From Hylemonella gracilis (GTDB taxonomy: Bacteria > Pseudomonadota > Gammaproteobacteria > Burkholderiales > Burkholderiaceae_C), in the NCBI RefSeq assembly GCF_004328645.1, contig NZ_CP031395.1, positions 3,683,501-3,747,500 on the forward strand: a stretch of DNA of 64,000 bases. The letters are read 5' to 3'. A program made the translations under genes and the position numbers. Positions 26,065-37,799 of this stretch are shown here, piece after piece. Positions within the stretch are counted from its first letter, which is position 1, and each line of letters opens with the position of its first letter. The notes below the pieces were generated by a model. It did no database searches and was not told the DNA's origin. It worked only from the letters and a program-made list of their open reading frames with translations.

Positions 26065-27084
26065 ATGCACCCGCGCCGCCGCCGTTCCAGCGGTCGCGTC
26101 ACCCTCAACGACGTGGCTCACGCCGCCGAAGTCAGCCCCATCACCGCCTCGCGCGCCCTGCGCGGAGAACGCGGCGTGGCCGCGGAACTGGTGGCCCGCG
26201 TGCAAGAGGCCGCGCAACGCCTGGGTTACGTGCCGGACCCCGCAGCCCGTGCCCTGGCCACGCAGCGCAGCACCCAGGTGCCGGTGCTCGTGCCCCTGCT
26301 GTCCAACACCCTGTTTGTGGATGTGCTCGAAGCCGTGCACCGCACCCTGTTCCCGGCGGGCTACCAACCGCTGATCGGCGTGACGCATTACGACGCGCAG
26401 GAAGAGGAAGAGCTGCTGCGCAGCTACCTCGCGCTGCGTCCGGCCGGACTGCTGGTCACCGGCTTTGATCGCACCGAAACCGCGCGCCAGTTGATCGCCG
26501 CCAGCGGCGTGCCCTGCGTGCACCTGATGGAAGTGACCGACGCACCCCAGGTCTACTGCGCCGGCTTCTCACAGCAGGATGCGGGTGCCGCCATGACCGC
26601 GCACCTGCTGGCGGGCGGGCGGCGGCGCATCGCCTTCATCGCCGCCCAGCTCGACCCGCGCACCCTGCAACGGGCCGAGGGCTATCGCCGTTGCCTGCGC
26701 GCTGCCGGTCTGTACGATGCCGGTCTGGAGTTGCTGAGCTCGGCACGCTCGTCCCTGGCCCTGGGCGCCGAACTGCTGGAGCGACTGCTGCGCGAACAGC
26801 CGGACGTGGACGCCGTCTTCTTCTGCAACGACGACCTGGCCCAGGGCGGCCTGCTGGCTGCGCAGCGCCTGGGGGTGGCCGTGCCGCGGCAACTCGCCAT
26901 CGCTGGCTTCAACGACCTGGCAGGCAGCGCGCAGATGCTGCCGCCGCTGACCACCGTGCGCACGCCACGTTGGGCCATCGGCGAGGCCGGCGCGCAGATG
27001 CTGCTGCAACTGATGCGCGGTGGGCAACCGCCCCAGCACAGTGTGCGCCTGCCTTACGAGGTGGTAGCGCGCGCCAGCACCTGA
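26065..27084 (+). CDS. gntR: LacI-family repressor, gluconate-type (GntR-like)
   Basis: 339 aa from the ATG of MHPRRRRSSGRVTL, with AGGGATAA upstream; a TTG two codons earlier is also in frame. Helix-turn-helix VTLNDVAHAAEVSPITASRA with the hinge helix PDPAARALATQRS. The ligand domain (about 68-339) resembles E. coli GntR (VPVLVPLLSNTLFVDVLEAV; VFFCNDDLAQGGLLAA). It is divergent from gntK and upstream of zwf, so gluconate or a phosphorylated derivative is the expected inducer. Confidence 0.9.
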   Translation: MHPRRRRSSGRVTLNDVAHAAEVSPITASRALRGERGVAAELVARVQEAAQRLGYVPDPAARALATQRSTQVPVLVPLLSNTLFVDVLEAVHRTLFPAGYQPLIGVTHYDAQEEEELLRSYLALRPAGLLVTGFDRTETARQLIAASGVPCVHLMEVTDAPQVYCAGFSQQDAGAAMTAHLLAGGRRRIAFIAAQLDPRTLQRAEGYRRCLRAAGLYDAGLELLSSARSSLALGAELLERLLREQPDVDAVFFCNDDLAQGGLLAAQRLGVAVPRQLAIAGFNDLAGSAQMLPPLTTVRTPRWAIGEAGAQMLLQLMRGGQPPQHSVRLPYEVVARAST

Positions 27085-27138
27085 CAGCCGACGGCGCCCG
27101 TGCCAAGATGCAGCTTGCCCCGTGACCTGAACACCCGC

Positions 27139-28605
<1,467 letters not shown>

Positions 28606-28651
28606 GATCGACTTCACACATGACGGGTTTCGCCCAACACGGAGGCCGCTG

Positions 28652-29311
28652 ATGCCCATGCCCGTGGAACATCTCCACGCCAACGCCGAAGCGCTCGCGC
28701 GCGACATCGCGGCGCGCCTGCGGTCCGCCTTGGCCGCGCGCGGCCAGGCCCTGCTGCGTGTGTCTGGCGGGCGCTCGCCCGTGGCACTGTTCGAGCAATT
28801 GCGCGCACAGCCGCTGGACTGGGCCCAGGTGGCCGTGCAGTTGGTGGACGAGCGCCACCTGCCGGACGGTCATGCCGAACGCAACGAAACCCTGCTGCGT
28901 GCCCATCTGCTGCAAGGCCCGGCCGCCGCCGCGCGCCTGCTGCCCCTGGACAAAGCCCATGCGGCGCAAGCGGCGCTCACCGCCGACGTGACCGTGCTCG
29001 GCATGGGCGAGGACGGCCACACGGCTTCGCTGTTCCCCGACGCCCCCGGCGTGGCCGACGCGTTGCGGCCCGAGGCCGCGCCGGACGTGGTGGCACTGAC
29101 ACCCGCGCAAGCGCCCCACCCGCGCCTCAGCCTCAATCTCGCGGCGCTGCTGAAGAGCCGCCACACCGTACTGTCCATCGCCGGCCCCACCAAATGGACG
29201 GTCTACCAGCACGCACGCGCACAGAGCCAAGCCATGCCCGGCACGGACCTGCCGATCTCCCTGGTGCTGCGCCACGCGACCGAGCCGGTCGCGGTGTGGC
29301 ACGCTGATTGA
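28652..29311 (+). CDS. pgl: 6-phosphogluconolactonase Pgl (DevB type)
   Basis: 219 aa. Motifs of the NagB-like fold: [52 protein letters not shown] and a C-terminal SIAGPTKW. It hydrolyses the product of Zwf to 6-phosphogluconate. It lies 46 bp after zwf and 35 bp before edd. Confidence 0.96.
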   Translation: MPMPVEHLHANAEALARDIAARLRSALAARGQALLRVSGGRSPVALFEQLRAQPLDWAQVAVQLVDERHLPDGHAERNETLLRAHLLQGPAAAARLLPLDKAHAAQAALTADVTVLGMGEDGHTASLFPDAPGVADALRPEAAPDVVALTPAQAPHPRLSLNLAALLKSRHTVLSIAGPTKWTVYQHARAQSQAMPGTDLPISLVLRHATEPVAVWHAD

Positions 29312-29346
29312 AAAATTGCGCGCTCCCGCGTGATGAGAGACGAACC

Positions 29347-31203
<1,857 letters not shown>

Positions 31204-31285
31204 GTCCACGCCGATAGGCATCCGTCCCGCGCTGGTGACCGATCGCCGTCGCGGTTTTTGTGTTTTGTTATCGTCTCGCTCCATC

Positions 31286-31921
31286 ATGACCTTGCCCCTG
31301 CCCTCCTTCCGCTCCCGCATCGTGCCCGTGGTCGTCATCACCGACCCGAAACAGGCCGCACCTCTGGCCGACGCCCTGCTCGAAGGCGGCATCGACGTGA
31401 TCGAAATCACCCTGCGTCACCCGGCCGCGCTGGCCGCCATCGAGGCCGCCGCGCGCCACGCGCCCGGGCTGTGTGTGGGCGCAGGCACGGTAACCCGGCC
31501 CGATGAAGCACAGCGGGTCAAGGACGCGGGCGCGCGTTTCGCCCTCTCGCCAGGCATGACGCCCGCTCTACTGAACGCCGTGCAGACCGCGCAACTGCCC
31601 TTCGTACCTGGCGTGATGACACCAGGCGAAGTGATGGCCGCGCGCGACGCGGGGTACAGCCTGGTCAAGCTCTTCCCTGCCGCCCAGGCCGGCGGCCTGA
31701 ACATGCTGAAGGCCTTGGCGGGCCCCTTGCCCGACATGCGCTTCTGCCCCACGGGGGGCGTCAGCCCGGACAACCTGCAGGCTTTCTTGCAGCAACCCAA
31801 TGTGGCCCTGGTCGGTGGCTCCTGGCTCACGCCCGCCGACGTGCTGGCGCGCGGGGACTGGGCCGCCGTCACGCGGCTGGCGCGCGAAGCCAGTGCCCAG
31901 ACGCAGACGACCGGCGCCTGA
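31286..31921 (+). CDS. eda: KDPG aldolase Eda
   Basis: 211 aa from the ATG of MTLPLPSFRSRIVPV. Class I aldolase with catalytic Glu in EITLRHPAAL and Schiff-base Lys in YSLVKLFPAAQAGG; also CVGAGTVTR and RFCPTGGV. It splits KDPG to pyruvate and glyceraldehyde 3-phosphate, completing the Entner-Doudoroff pathway started by the upstream genes. It ends the cluster; a histidine kinase gene starts 26 bp later. Confidence 0.96.
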   Translation: MTLPLPSFRSRIVPVVVITDPKQAAPLADALLEGGIDVIEITLRHPAALAAIEAAARHAPGLCVGAGTVTRPDEAQRVKDAGARFALSPGMTPALLNAVQTAQLPFVPGVMTPGEVMAARDAGYSLVKLFPAAQAGGLNMLKALAGPLPDMRFCPTGGVSPDNLQAFLQQPNVALVGGSWLTPADVLARGDWAAVTRLAREASAQTQTTGA

Positions 31922-31947
31922 GGTCGGTCCCGCCACCGCGCAGCGTC

Positions 31948-33588
31948 ATGCAGCTCACCGCCGTCCTGCGCCTGGCCGCCTTCCGCCATTGGTTGCTGGC
32001 GGCCTTCATCCTGATCGCCGTGCTGCTGGGCGGCGCGGCCATCAGCGCGGTGTTCACGCTGGGTCGGCTGATGAACGAGCACGGCGAGGGCGCCTCGCGT
32101 GCCCTGCGCCTGAACGCCGCCACCCAGACCCTGGCCGCGCACACCACGGCGATGGAGCGCGCCGCGCGGCAATCATTGATCCTCAACGACGAACCCCTGC
32201 GCCAACGCTACGCGGAAGAATCGCAATTCGCCGAGGACACCCTCGCGCTGCTGCTGGACGAGACCGCGCAATCCCGTTCACCGGACGACGACATGCAGCG
32301 CCTGGCAACGGACCCTGCCTTCGAGGCATTGAATGGCGCCGCTCAACAATGGCGCGCCCAGCTCGCCCGCATCCGCGCGCTGATGGCGCGAGCCGGGACG
32401 ACGGGAGACGCGCCCGCCAGCCGCGTCCTGGCGCTGCGCCATGCCTTGGCGAGTGAGCGCGCGGTGGCGCGCGCCTTCCGCGACATGGACCTGCTGACCC
32501 AGCAACTCGGCCAACGGGTGCAACAGCTGATCACACGCAATAGCGAAGCGCTGCGCGAGCGGCTGACCCGCAGCCAACGCAACCTGGGCGGACTGGTCAG
32601 TGTCGCCGTGGGCCTCACGCTGGCCCTGGCCGTGGGTCTGGGCCTGTGGCTGGCCCGGCCGCTGCGGCAGATTGAACGCGCCATCGTGGGACTCGGGGAA
32701 AACCGGCTCGATCGGCCCATCGCCATCCGCGGCCCGAGCGACGTGCGCCAACTCGGCCTGCAACTGGACTGGTTGCGCCTGCGCCTGATGGAGCTCGACG
32801 CCGACAAGGCGCGTTTTCTGCGCCACATCTCGCACGAGCTCAAGACGCCGCTGGCCTCGCTGCGCGAAGGCGTGGCCCTGCTGGAAGACGGGGTGACCGG
32901 TCCGCTCAACGAGCGCCAGCACGAGGTGGCGCGCATCCTGCACCAGAACGCGCAAACCTTGCAGCAACGCATCGAGGCCCTGCTGCGCTTCAACGCGGCC
33001 GCCTTCGAGGCACGGCAGCTCAGCCGCCGCGCGGTGGATCTGCACGCGCTGCTTGCCGCGCAGATCGAGGCGCAACGCCTGCAATGGCGGGGTCGCAATC
33101 TGGCGATGCGGGTACGGCACGGGGAGGACGAACACCGCGAGGGGCCGTCGCTGCCGGCCGGCGCCCTGCCCCGGCTGCCCGAGCTGCTTCTGGACGAGGA
33201 AAAGATCGGCATCGCGATCGCCAACCTGCTGTCCAATGCGATCCGCTTCTCACCGCCGGGCGGCGTCATCGACCTCGCCTTCGGTACCCGGCTCGGCTGG
33301 GTGACGCTGGACATCCGCGACCAGGGTCCCGGCGTGGCCGGGACGGACCGCGAGCGCATCTTCGAGCCGTTTTACCGCGGCCAACGCCAGCCCGAACAGC
33401 CGTCCGCACACGCTCTGCATGGCAGCGGCATCGGCCTGTCCATCGTGCGGGAATACATCGAAGCCCACGGCGGACGCATTACATTGGTGGACGATTCGGT
33501 TTCCGACAACGCATCCCTCGTCCCGCCCGGCGCGCAGTCACCTGGTGCGCACTTCCGCATCGAGTTGCCGCATGGGAGTCCGCTTTGA
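31948..33588 (+). CDS. glrK: Sensor histidine kinase, GlrK/QseE type
   Basis: 546 aa. First membrane helix about 15-37 (LLAAFILIAVLLGGAAIS), a helical periplasmic domain about 40-210, second helix about 213-237 (VSVAVGLTLALAVGLGLWLA), a HAMP region, HisKA with phospho-His at about 296 in FLRHISHELKTPLASLREG, and HATPase (NLLSNAIRFSPPGG, DQGPGVAGTDRERIFEPFYR, GSGIGLSIVREY). The gene order kinase, QseG-like lipoprotein, NtrC-type regulator identifies the GlrK/QseE family, but here the regulator gene is separated by about 10 kb. It starts 26 bp after eda and may be partly cotranscribed with it. Confidence 0.88.
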   Translation: MQLTAVLRLAAFRHWLLAAFILIAVLLGGAAISAVFTLGRLMNEHGEGASRALRLNAATQTLAAHTTAMERAARQSLILNDEPLRQRYAEESQFAEDTLALLLDETAQSRSPDDDMQRLATDPAFEALNGAAQQWRAQLARIRALMARAGTTGDAPASRVLALRHALASERAVARAFRDMDLLTQQLGQRVQQLITRNSEALRERLTRSQRNLGGLVSVAVGLTLALAVGLGLWLARPLRQIERAIVGLGENRLDRPIAIRGPSDVRQLGLQLDWLRLRLMELDADKARFLRHISHELKTPLASLREGVALLEDGVTGPLNERQHEVARILHQNAQTLQQRIEALLRFNAAAFEARQLSRRAVDLHALLAAQIEAQRLQWRGRNLAMRVRHGEDEHREGPSLPAGALPRLPELLLDEEKIGIAIANLLSNAIRFSPPGGVIDLAFGTRLGWVTLDIRDQGPGVAGTDRERIFEPFYRGQRQPEQPSAHALHGSGIGLSIVREYIEAHGGRITLVDDSVSDNASLVPPGAQSPGAHFRIELPHGSPL

Positions 33589-33637
33589 TGACGGACTGCG
33601 GATGCCGTGCCTGGACCGCATCCGGAAACGACCTGCC

Positions 33638-34399
33638 ATGAGCTTCCCGCCACACCTGCCTGACAACGCGCATGGTGCCCCCCGCGCCCGGCCGGGGGCG
33701 TGGGCGCGGGGGTCGCGCCTCCTGGCGGCGGGGATGGTCTTGGGCCCACTCGCCGGCTGCGCGGCGCAGCTCTGGCCACCCTCGGCGTGGTCGCTGTCGG
33801 TGGACCTGCCCTTCACACCCCCCCGCCCCGCCGAGGCGGCCCCGATCGCCACACCACCCAGCCCGCCCGGGACACCCGCGTCGGCCTGGCTGAAGGACCC
33901 CGGCAACGTCTCCGAGGCGCTGGCTTACGTCGCGGTCCTGTGCAACCTGCCTCCCGCGGAGCTGACCGCCGAGATCGAGCGGCTGAAAATCATCAACGCC
34001 CAGGACGGACACGACGCGCTGCGGGCGCGGCAGCTCGCCTTCGCGGAACAGCTTGCGCAGCTGTACGCGGAGCGGCAGCGCCTGCAGGAATCCAATGACA
34101 AACAGGCCCTGCAACTGCGCGAGCGCCAGCGCCGCATCGAGCAGTTGAACGGTCAGATCGAAGCGATGCGCGCCGTCGAGTACAGCCTTCCCGCGGCGGC
34201 GGCGGGCGGGTCCGCCCCCCTCGCATCGACGACAAAACCGGGCGGTGCCGCAGCGCGCAGGGGCACCACGGGTTTCACCATTCCCTCCGCACCGACGGGG
34301 TCCAAACCCCTTCCGGCCAGCGCGGCCGAGCCTGCCGCAGGCCGCGACGAACCCGACGCCAAAATCGACGAAGAGACGCACCCGGCGTCCGAACCCTGA
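33638..34399 (+). CDS. QseG-like lipoprotein, copy A
   Basis: 253 aa from the ATG of MSFPPHLPDNAHG (start uncertain; an ATG at 33572 overlapping glrK is also in frame). Lipobox MVLGPLAGC at about 35-43, then the conserved opening AAQLWPPSAWSLSVDLPF, a Pro-rich stretch, and a helical/coiled-coil part (AEIERLKIINAQDGHDAL to RIEQLNGQIEAMRAVE). The C-terminal 75 residues are low-complexity. In enteric bacteria QseG is an outer-membrane lipoprotein that acts on the kinase QseE/GlrK. A diverged second copy lies at 43023-43625, on the other side of the inserted operon. Confidence 0.8.
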   Translation: MSFPPHLPDNAHGAPRARPGAWARGSRLLAAGMVLGPLAGCAAQLWPPSAWSLSVDLPFTPPRPAEAAPIATPPSPPGTPASAWLKDPGNVSEALAYVAVLCNLPPAELTAEIERLKIINAQDGHDALRARQLAFAEQLAQLYAERQRLQESNDKQALQLRERQRRIEQLNGQIEAMRAVEYSLPAAAAGGSAPLASTTKPGGAAARRGTTGFTIPSAPTGSKPLPASAAEPAAGRDEPDAKIDEETHPASEP

Positions 34400-34664
34400 C
34401 GCCCGCGTCCGCCGCGTCGTCGTCGGCGATACGCCTAGCCTAGCTTGCCCACTTGACACATGGCGATCGCTCCAGGCTCTGCTGCTCAAAAGACAAGCAG
34501 GCAGATGGAATCACCCTGGTCAATTTCCCTCGCACATCAATTGACGGCGCTTCGATAACGGGTTTGAGGAGCGAGAGGAACATATCGTCGCCGAGTGGAA
34601 GATGCCGGCCAGTCCCGCGCCGGGCTGGCGCAGGACTGGGGGAGTCCCATCGTCGCGCGTCCCT

Positions 34665-36128
34665 CTAGACCGGGCGGGCGTTGTCAACCAGACTCAAGAA
34701 GTCGTAGTCCGTCTGGATGAAGTATTGCAGGTCGAAGTCTTCGTGCGTGACCACGATGAGGATCGCGGCCTTCTCTTTCAGGTACTCGGCGATGGCCTTC
34801 ATGACCAGGGCGCGGGTCTCGAAGTCGATGTGGGCGAAGGGCTCGTCCAACAGGATCACGTCAGGCTCGGCGGCCAGGGCGCGGACAATGTCCATGCGCT
34901 TCATCTCGCCGGAACTGAGCGACCGGGGCAGGTTGTCCAAGAGCACCCGGCGTAGCTGGATCTTGTCCATCAGCGCCTGCACCCGGTCCTCGGCGTAGAA
35001 GGCCGGATTGCCGTAGACCTTGCCGATCTCCTTGAGAGAGTCCCTCACCTTCAGGTCGGGGAAGAACGAGAAGCGGGAATCCTGCTGAACGATGGCGATC
35101 TTGCGCCGATACGGTTTGAAGGCTTCGGGGTCCCCGCCGCGCTCGTGGGGCTTCAAGGCCACCAGATCCTGGCCACCGAGGTCGATGGTTCCGCTGGTGC
35201 CGTCCAACAGCCGCAGGATGGCCTTGATCATGGTCGTCTTGCCGCAGCCCGAGGGGCCGGTGACGCCGTAGATGTGGGATCGGCGGAAGGTCACGTCGAG
35301 ATGCTTGTAGGCCCAGCTCGGACGGTCGCCGAAAACACCCCGAACCATGTAGTGCTGACTGACGTCTCTCAGGTCCAGGCCTACGGCACCGGTGCCGTCG
35401 TCCTTCTCCTTGTCGATCACGACGTCGTCGGGGAGTTTGTCGAGCGTGATGAGCTTCTGGTTCTCGAGGCGCAGGATGACGTCGAGGTGCAGGGCGCGAA
35501 CGAAGTCGAGGTCGTGGCTGGCCATGAGAATGGTCTTGCCCTTGCCCAGAATCTCGTCGTTGAGGAAGGTGATGAAGCGCTTGCGCAGTTGCCGATCGAG
35601 GTTGACGGTGGGCTCATCCAGCAGCACCAGGTCGGCCTTGCGTGAGAGCAGGATCATCAGGGTGATCCGCTGAAGCTCACCGCCGGAGACTTCGTCGGGA
35701 TACTGTTTCGCGTACCGGGTGAAGTCGAGGTTGAAGAACTCCTTGAGCCGCCGTGCGACCAGTTCCTGGGCCTCGGGGCAGATGATCTTGAGGTTCTGCT
35801 CCAGCGACAGAGCCGGATTCATGGCCTGGGCCGTCTCGGCGGGAACGAAGGTCAGACCGACGTGGAGGATGCTCCGCCAGGTTTCGAGGCTGGTCTTCTT
35901 GCCACCGACGTAGGCGTCGATGCCATGGAGTTTCATTCCACCAGCCATGGTGAAAGGCCCGTAGAGGAGGCCAGCCAGGGTCTTGAGGAAGACCGACTTG
36001 CCGGAGCCAGTGGTACCAGTGATCACCGTCGAGGTACCGGGCACGGGTTCAAACCGCGCGATGTCGAACAGGAGCCGGTCCTTGAGGTGGACCGTGAAAT
36101 TGTTGACGAGGACGGGGGCGGCGCTCAT
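34665..36128 (-). CDS. Single-chain double ABC ATPase (DppD-DppF-like)
   Basis: 487 aa from the ATG of MSAAPVLVNNFTVHL. Two complete ABC domains: first with Walker A TGTTGSGKSVFLK, signature VSGGELQR and Walker B DLVLLDEPTVNLD; second (from about 240) with Walker A TGPSGCGKTTMIK, signature LSSGEMKR and Walker B DVILLDEPFAHID. Peptide/nickel transporters usually have two separate ATPases of about 320 residues each, so this is a compact fusion lacking the family's C-terminal extensions. It is last in the six-gene operon; its ATG overlaps the permease stop (ATGA). Confidence 0.9.
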   Translation of the reverse strand: MSAAPVLVNNFTVHLKDRLLFDIARFEPVPGTSTVITGTTGSGKSVFLKTLAGLLYGPFTMAGGMKLHGIDAYVGGKKTSLETWRSILHVGLTFVPAETAQAMNPALSLEQNLKIICPEAQELVARRLKEFFNLDFTRYAKQYPDEVSGGELQRITLMILLSRKADLVLLDEPTVNLDRQLRKRFITFLNDEILGKGKTILMASHDLDFVRALHLDVILRLENQKLITLDKLPDDVVIDKEKDDGTGAVGLDLRDVSQHYMVRGVFGDRPSWAYKHLDVTFRRSHIYGVTGPSGCGKTTMIKAILRLLDGTSGTIDLGGQDLVALKPHERGGDPEAFKPYRRKIAIVQQDSRFSFFPDLKVRDSLKEIGKVYGNPAFYAEDRVQALMDKIQLRRVLLDNLPRSLSSGEMKRMDIVRALAAEPDVILLDEPFAHIDFETRALVMKAIAEYLKEKAAILIVVTHEDFDLQYFIQTDYDFLSLVDNARPV

Positions 36129-36931
36129 GCGTGCTGCTCCTTTTGCTTGTCTTGTCCCAAAAGGAGCAGGAACGCGAAACTCACCATGACCAAGAGGATG
36201 ACCGGAAGCCAGAACATCAGCCGAGAACCGTCGATGTCGCGCAGCAGGACCATGCGCCAGGCGGCAATCAGGCCGCCGGGACTGGTGTGGGCCGGGGTAC
36301 CGTTGGCACCCATGCCCACCTGGATGATGAAGCTGAACGAGCAATCCAACACCAGGGTCTTGAGCAGAATCACGGCAGCGGTGCGGCGCAGTACGTCGCG
36401 CATGTCCTTCGAGTTCAGCAGGACAGCCAGAATTCGCCCCCTGGTGAAGCCGTAGGACCGCAGCGACACGGAGTACTTGCGGTGGTAGAGCTCACCCAGC
36501 GGCAAGGCCACGCCGCGGACCGCTTCGGGAAGGGTCGTCAGGGTGGCGGCGAAGATGAAGACGCTCAAGGACAAAATGGTCGAGGTCGACGCCGAGTTGC
36601 TGGCCAGGGCCACGGCCACGGGGGCGTAGCAGAACAGTGCCACCAGAATGGCGGGGATCGATTCGACCGCGTCGAGCACCGCAGCGGTGGTCTTGCCCAC
36701 CACGGGCCACAGGATCGAGCAGTAGCCCAGGACCACGGTCACGGCACCGGCCACCAAAACAGTGAAGGCCAGGGTGATGGACAGCTGACGAAAACTCGTC
36801 ACCAGGCTGTGCCAGTAGGCCGTCGGCAGACCGACGGTCCACTCCCCTGCACCGGGAACCCAGGCGAAGAGGAAGGGCGAAAGCATCACCACCACGGCGG
36901 CGATGCCCAGAATCTCAAAGAGCTTTTTCAT
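36125..36931 (-). CDS. DppC-like ABC transporter permease
   Basis: 268 aa, first helix at about 7-25 (LGIAAVVVMLSPFLFAW), about six membrane segments in total. The inner-membrane-component EAA-like loop is recognisable near RSYGFTRGRILAVLLNSKDMRDVLRR, which should contact the ATPase. It overlaps the preceding permease gene by 17 bp and the ATPase gene by 4 bp. Substrate unknown. Confidence 0.85.
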   Translation of the reverse strand: MKKLFEILGIAAVVVMLSPFLFAWVPGAGEWTVGLPTAYWHSLVTSFRQLSITLAFTVLVAGAVTVVLGYCSILWPVVGKTTAAVLDAVESIPAILVALFCYAPVAVALASNSASTSTILSLSVFIFAATLTTLPEAVRGVALPLGELYHRKYSVSLRSYGFTRGRILAVLLNSKDMRDVLRRTAAVILLKTLVLDCSFSFIIQVGMGANGTPAHTSPGGLIAAWRMVLLRDIDGSRLMFWLPVILLVMVSFAFLLLLGQDKQKEQHA

Positions 36932-37799
36932 ACCACCGCGGATACAGGACGAAGAGGGCCGACTTGACCAAGAAAGTCACCAGGGCATTGACGGCCAGGA
37001 GGACGAACACCGCGGCGATCAGGGTATCGGTGTTCATATTGACCAGGGCGTCCAGCAGGGTGCTGCCCAGCCCCGGAAAATTGAAGACCATCTCGGCGAT
37101 GGTGACACCGCCGATGATGGCCGGGACTTTGCCCGCCACATAGGGGATGAACCGGGGAGCCGCAGAGTTCAAGAGATATCCGGTCACCGTCCCCGGCAGC
37201 GGCAGGACTCGACCGACCGCCGGCCCCAGGGTGCTGAACACCAGGGTGTGGGTCGTGTCGATCTGGCGCTTCATGTCCAGGGTCAAGAACCGGGCGGCGT
37301 CCCAGCCCAGACCTCCGAGAACCACCACCACCAGGGCGATGAGCATGGGGGAGGGATTCATGCCGGAAGAACCGTAGAGCAGCCAGAACCCGACGAAGAG
37401 CGGAACCGCCGACAAGAGCGAGGCCAGCAGGCCACCCAAGGCGCCCAGCCCGAGGGCCCTACGCCCCCCCTGCACGGTACGCAGGTAGGTCGACGAGGCC
37501 GCCGTGGATGCGCCCACCAGGGCGATGACCACCAGGAACAGCAGCGAGACCAAGGCCAAGGGGAAGGTGATGGCCGCGCCCGAACTGATGATCTCCCCGG
37601 CGCTGAACCCCGCCGTTTGGAGCGAGAAATCAGGGTTCAGGGTGACCATGGACCAGAAGGCCCCGAGGGTCTTGAGGTACAGGTCCGCCGAGGCACCGAC
37701 GGAGGCGAGGTAGAGACCCACCAAGGCCAGGGTTCCGACCAGGGTGAAGACCACCCCGCGGAGCCCCAGCTCGAGGGCCAGAAAGCGCAGGAACCTCAT
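36915..37799 (-). CDS. DppB-like ABC transporter permease
   Basis: 294 aa from the ATG of MRFLRFLALELGLRG, which overlaps the stop of the binding-protein gene (ATGA). About six to seven membrane helices. The segment IPYVAGKVPAIIGGVTIAEM followed by FNFPGLGSTLLDALVNMNTD is the characteristic C-terminal region of DppB/OppB permeases. A periplasmic domain of about 50 residues follows helix 1, as in DppB. Confidence 0.87.
   Translation of the reverse strand: MRFLRFLALELGLRGVVFTLVGTLALVGLYLASVGASADLYLKTLGAFWSMVTLNPDFSLQTAGFSAGEIISSGAAITFPLALVSLLFLVVIALVGASTAASSTYLRTVQGGRRALGLGALGGLLASLLSAVPLFVGFWLLYGSSGMNPSPMLIALVVVVLGGLGWDAARFLTLDMKRQIDTTHTLVFSTLGPAVGRVLPLPGTVTGYLLNSAAPRFIPYVAGKVPAIIGGVTIAEMVFNFPGLGSTLLDALVNMNTDTLIAAVFVLLAVNALVTFLVKSALFVLYPRWYEKAL

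Noticed and set aside
27054..27084. TGGTAGCGC inside the end of the LacI-family gene as a third operator
   Set aside because: Only the left half-site matches, and it is coding sequence for VVARAST.
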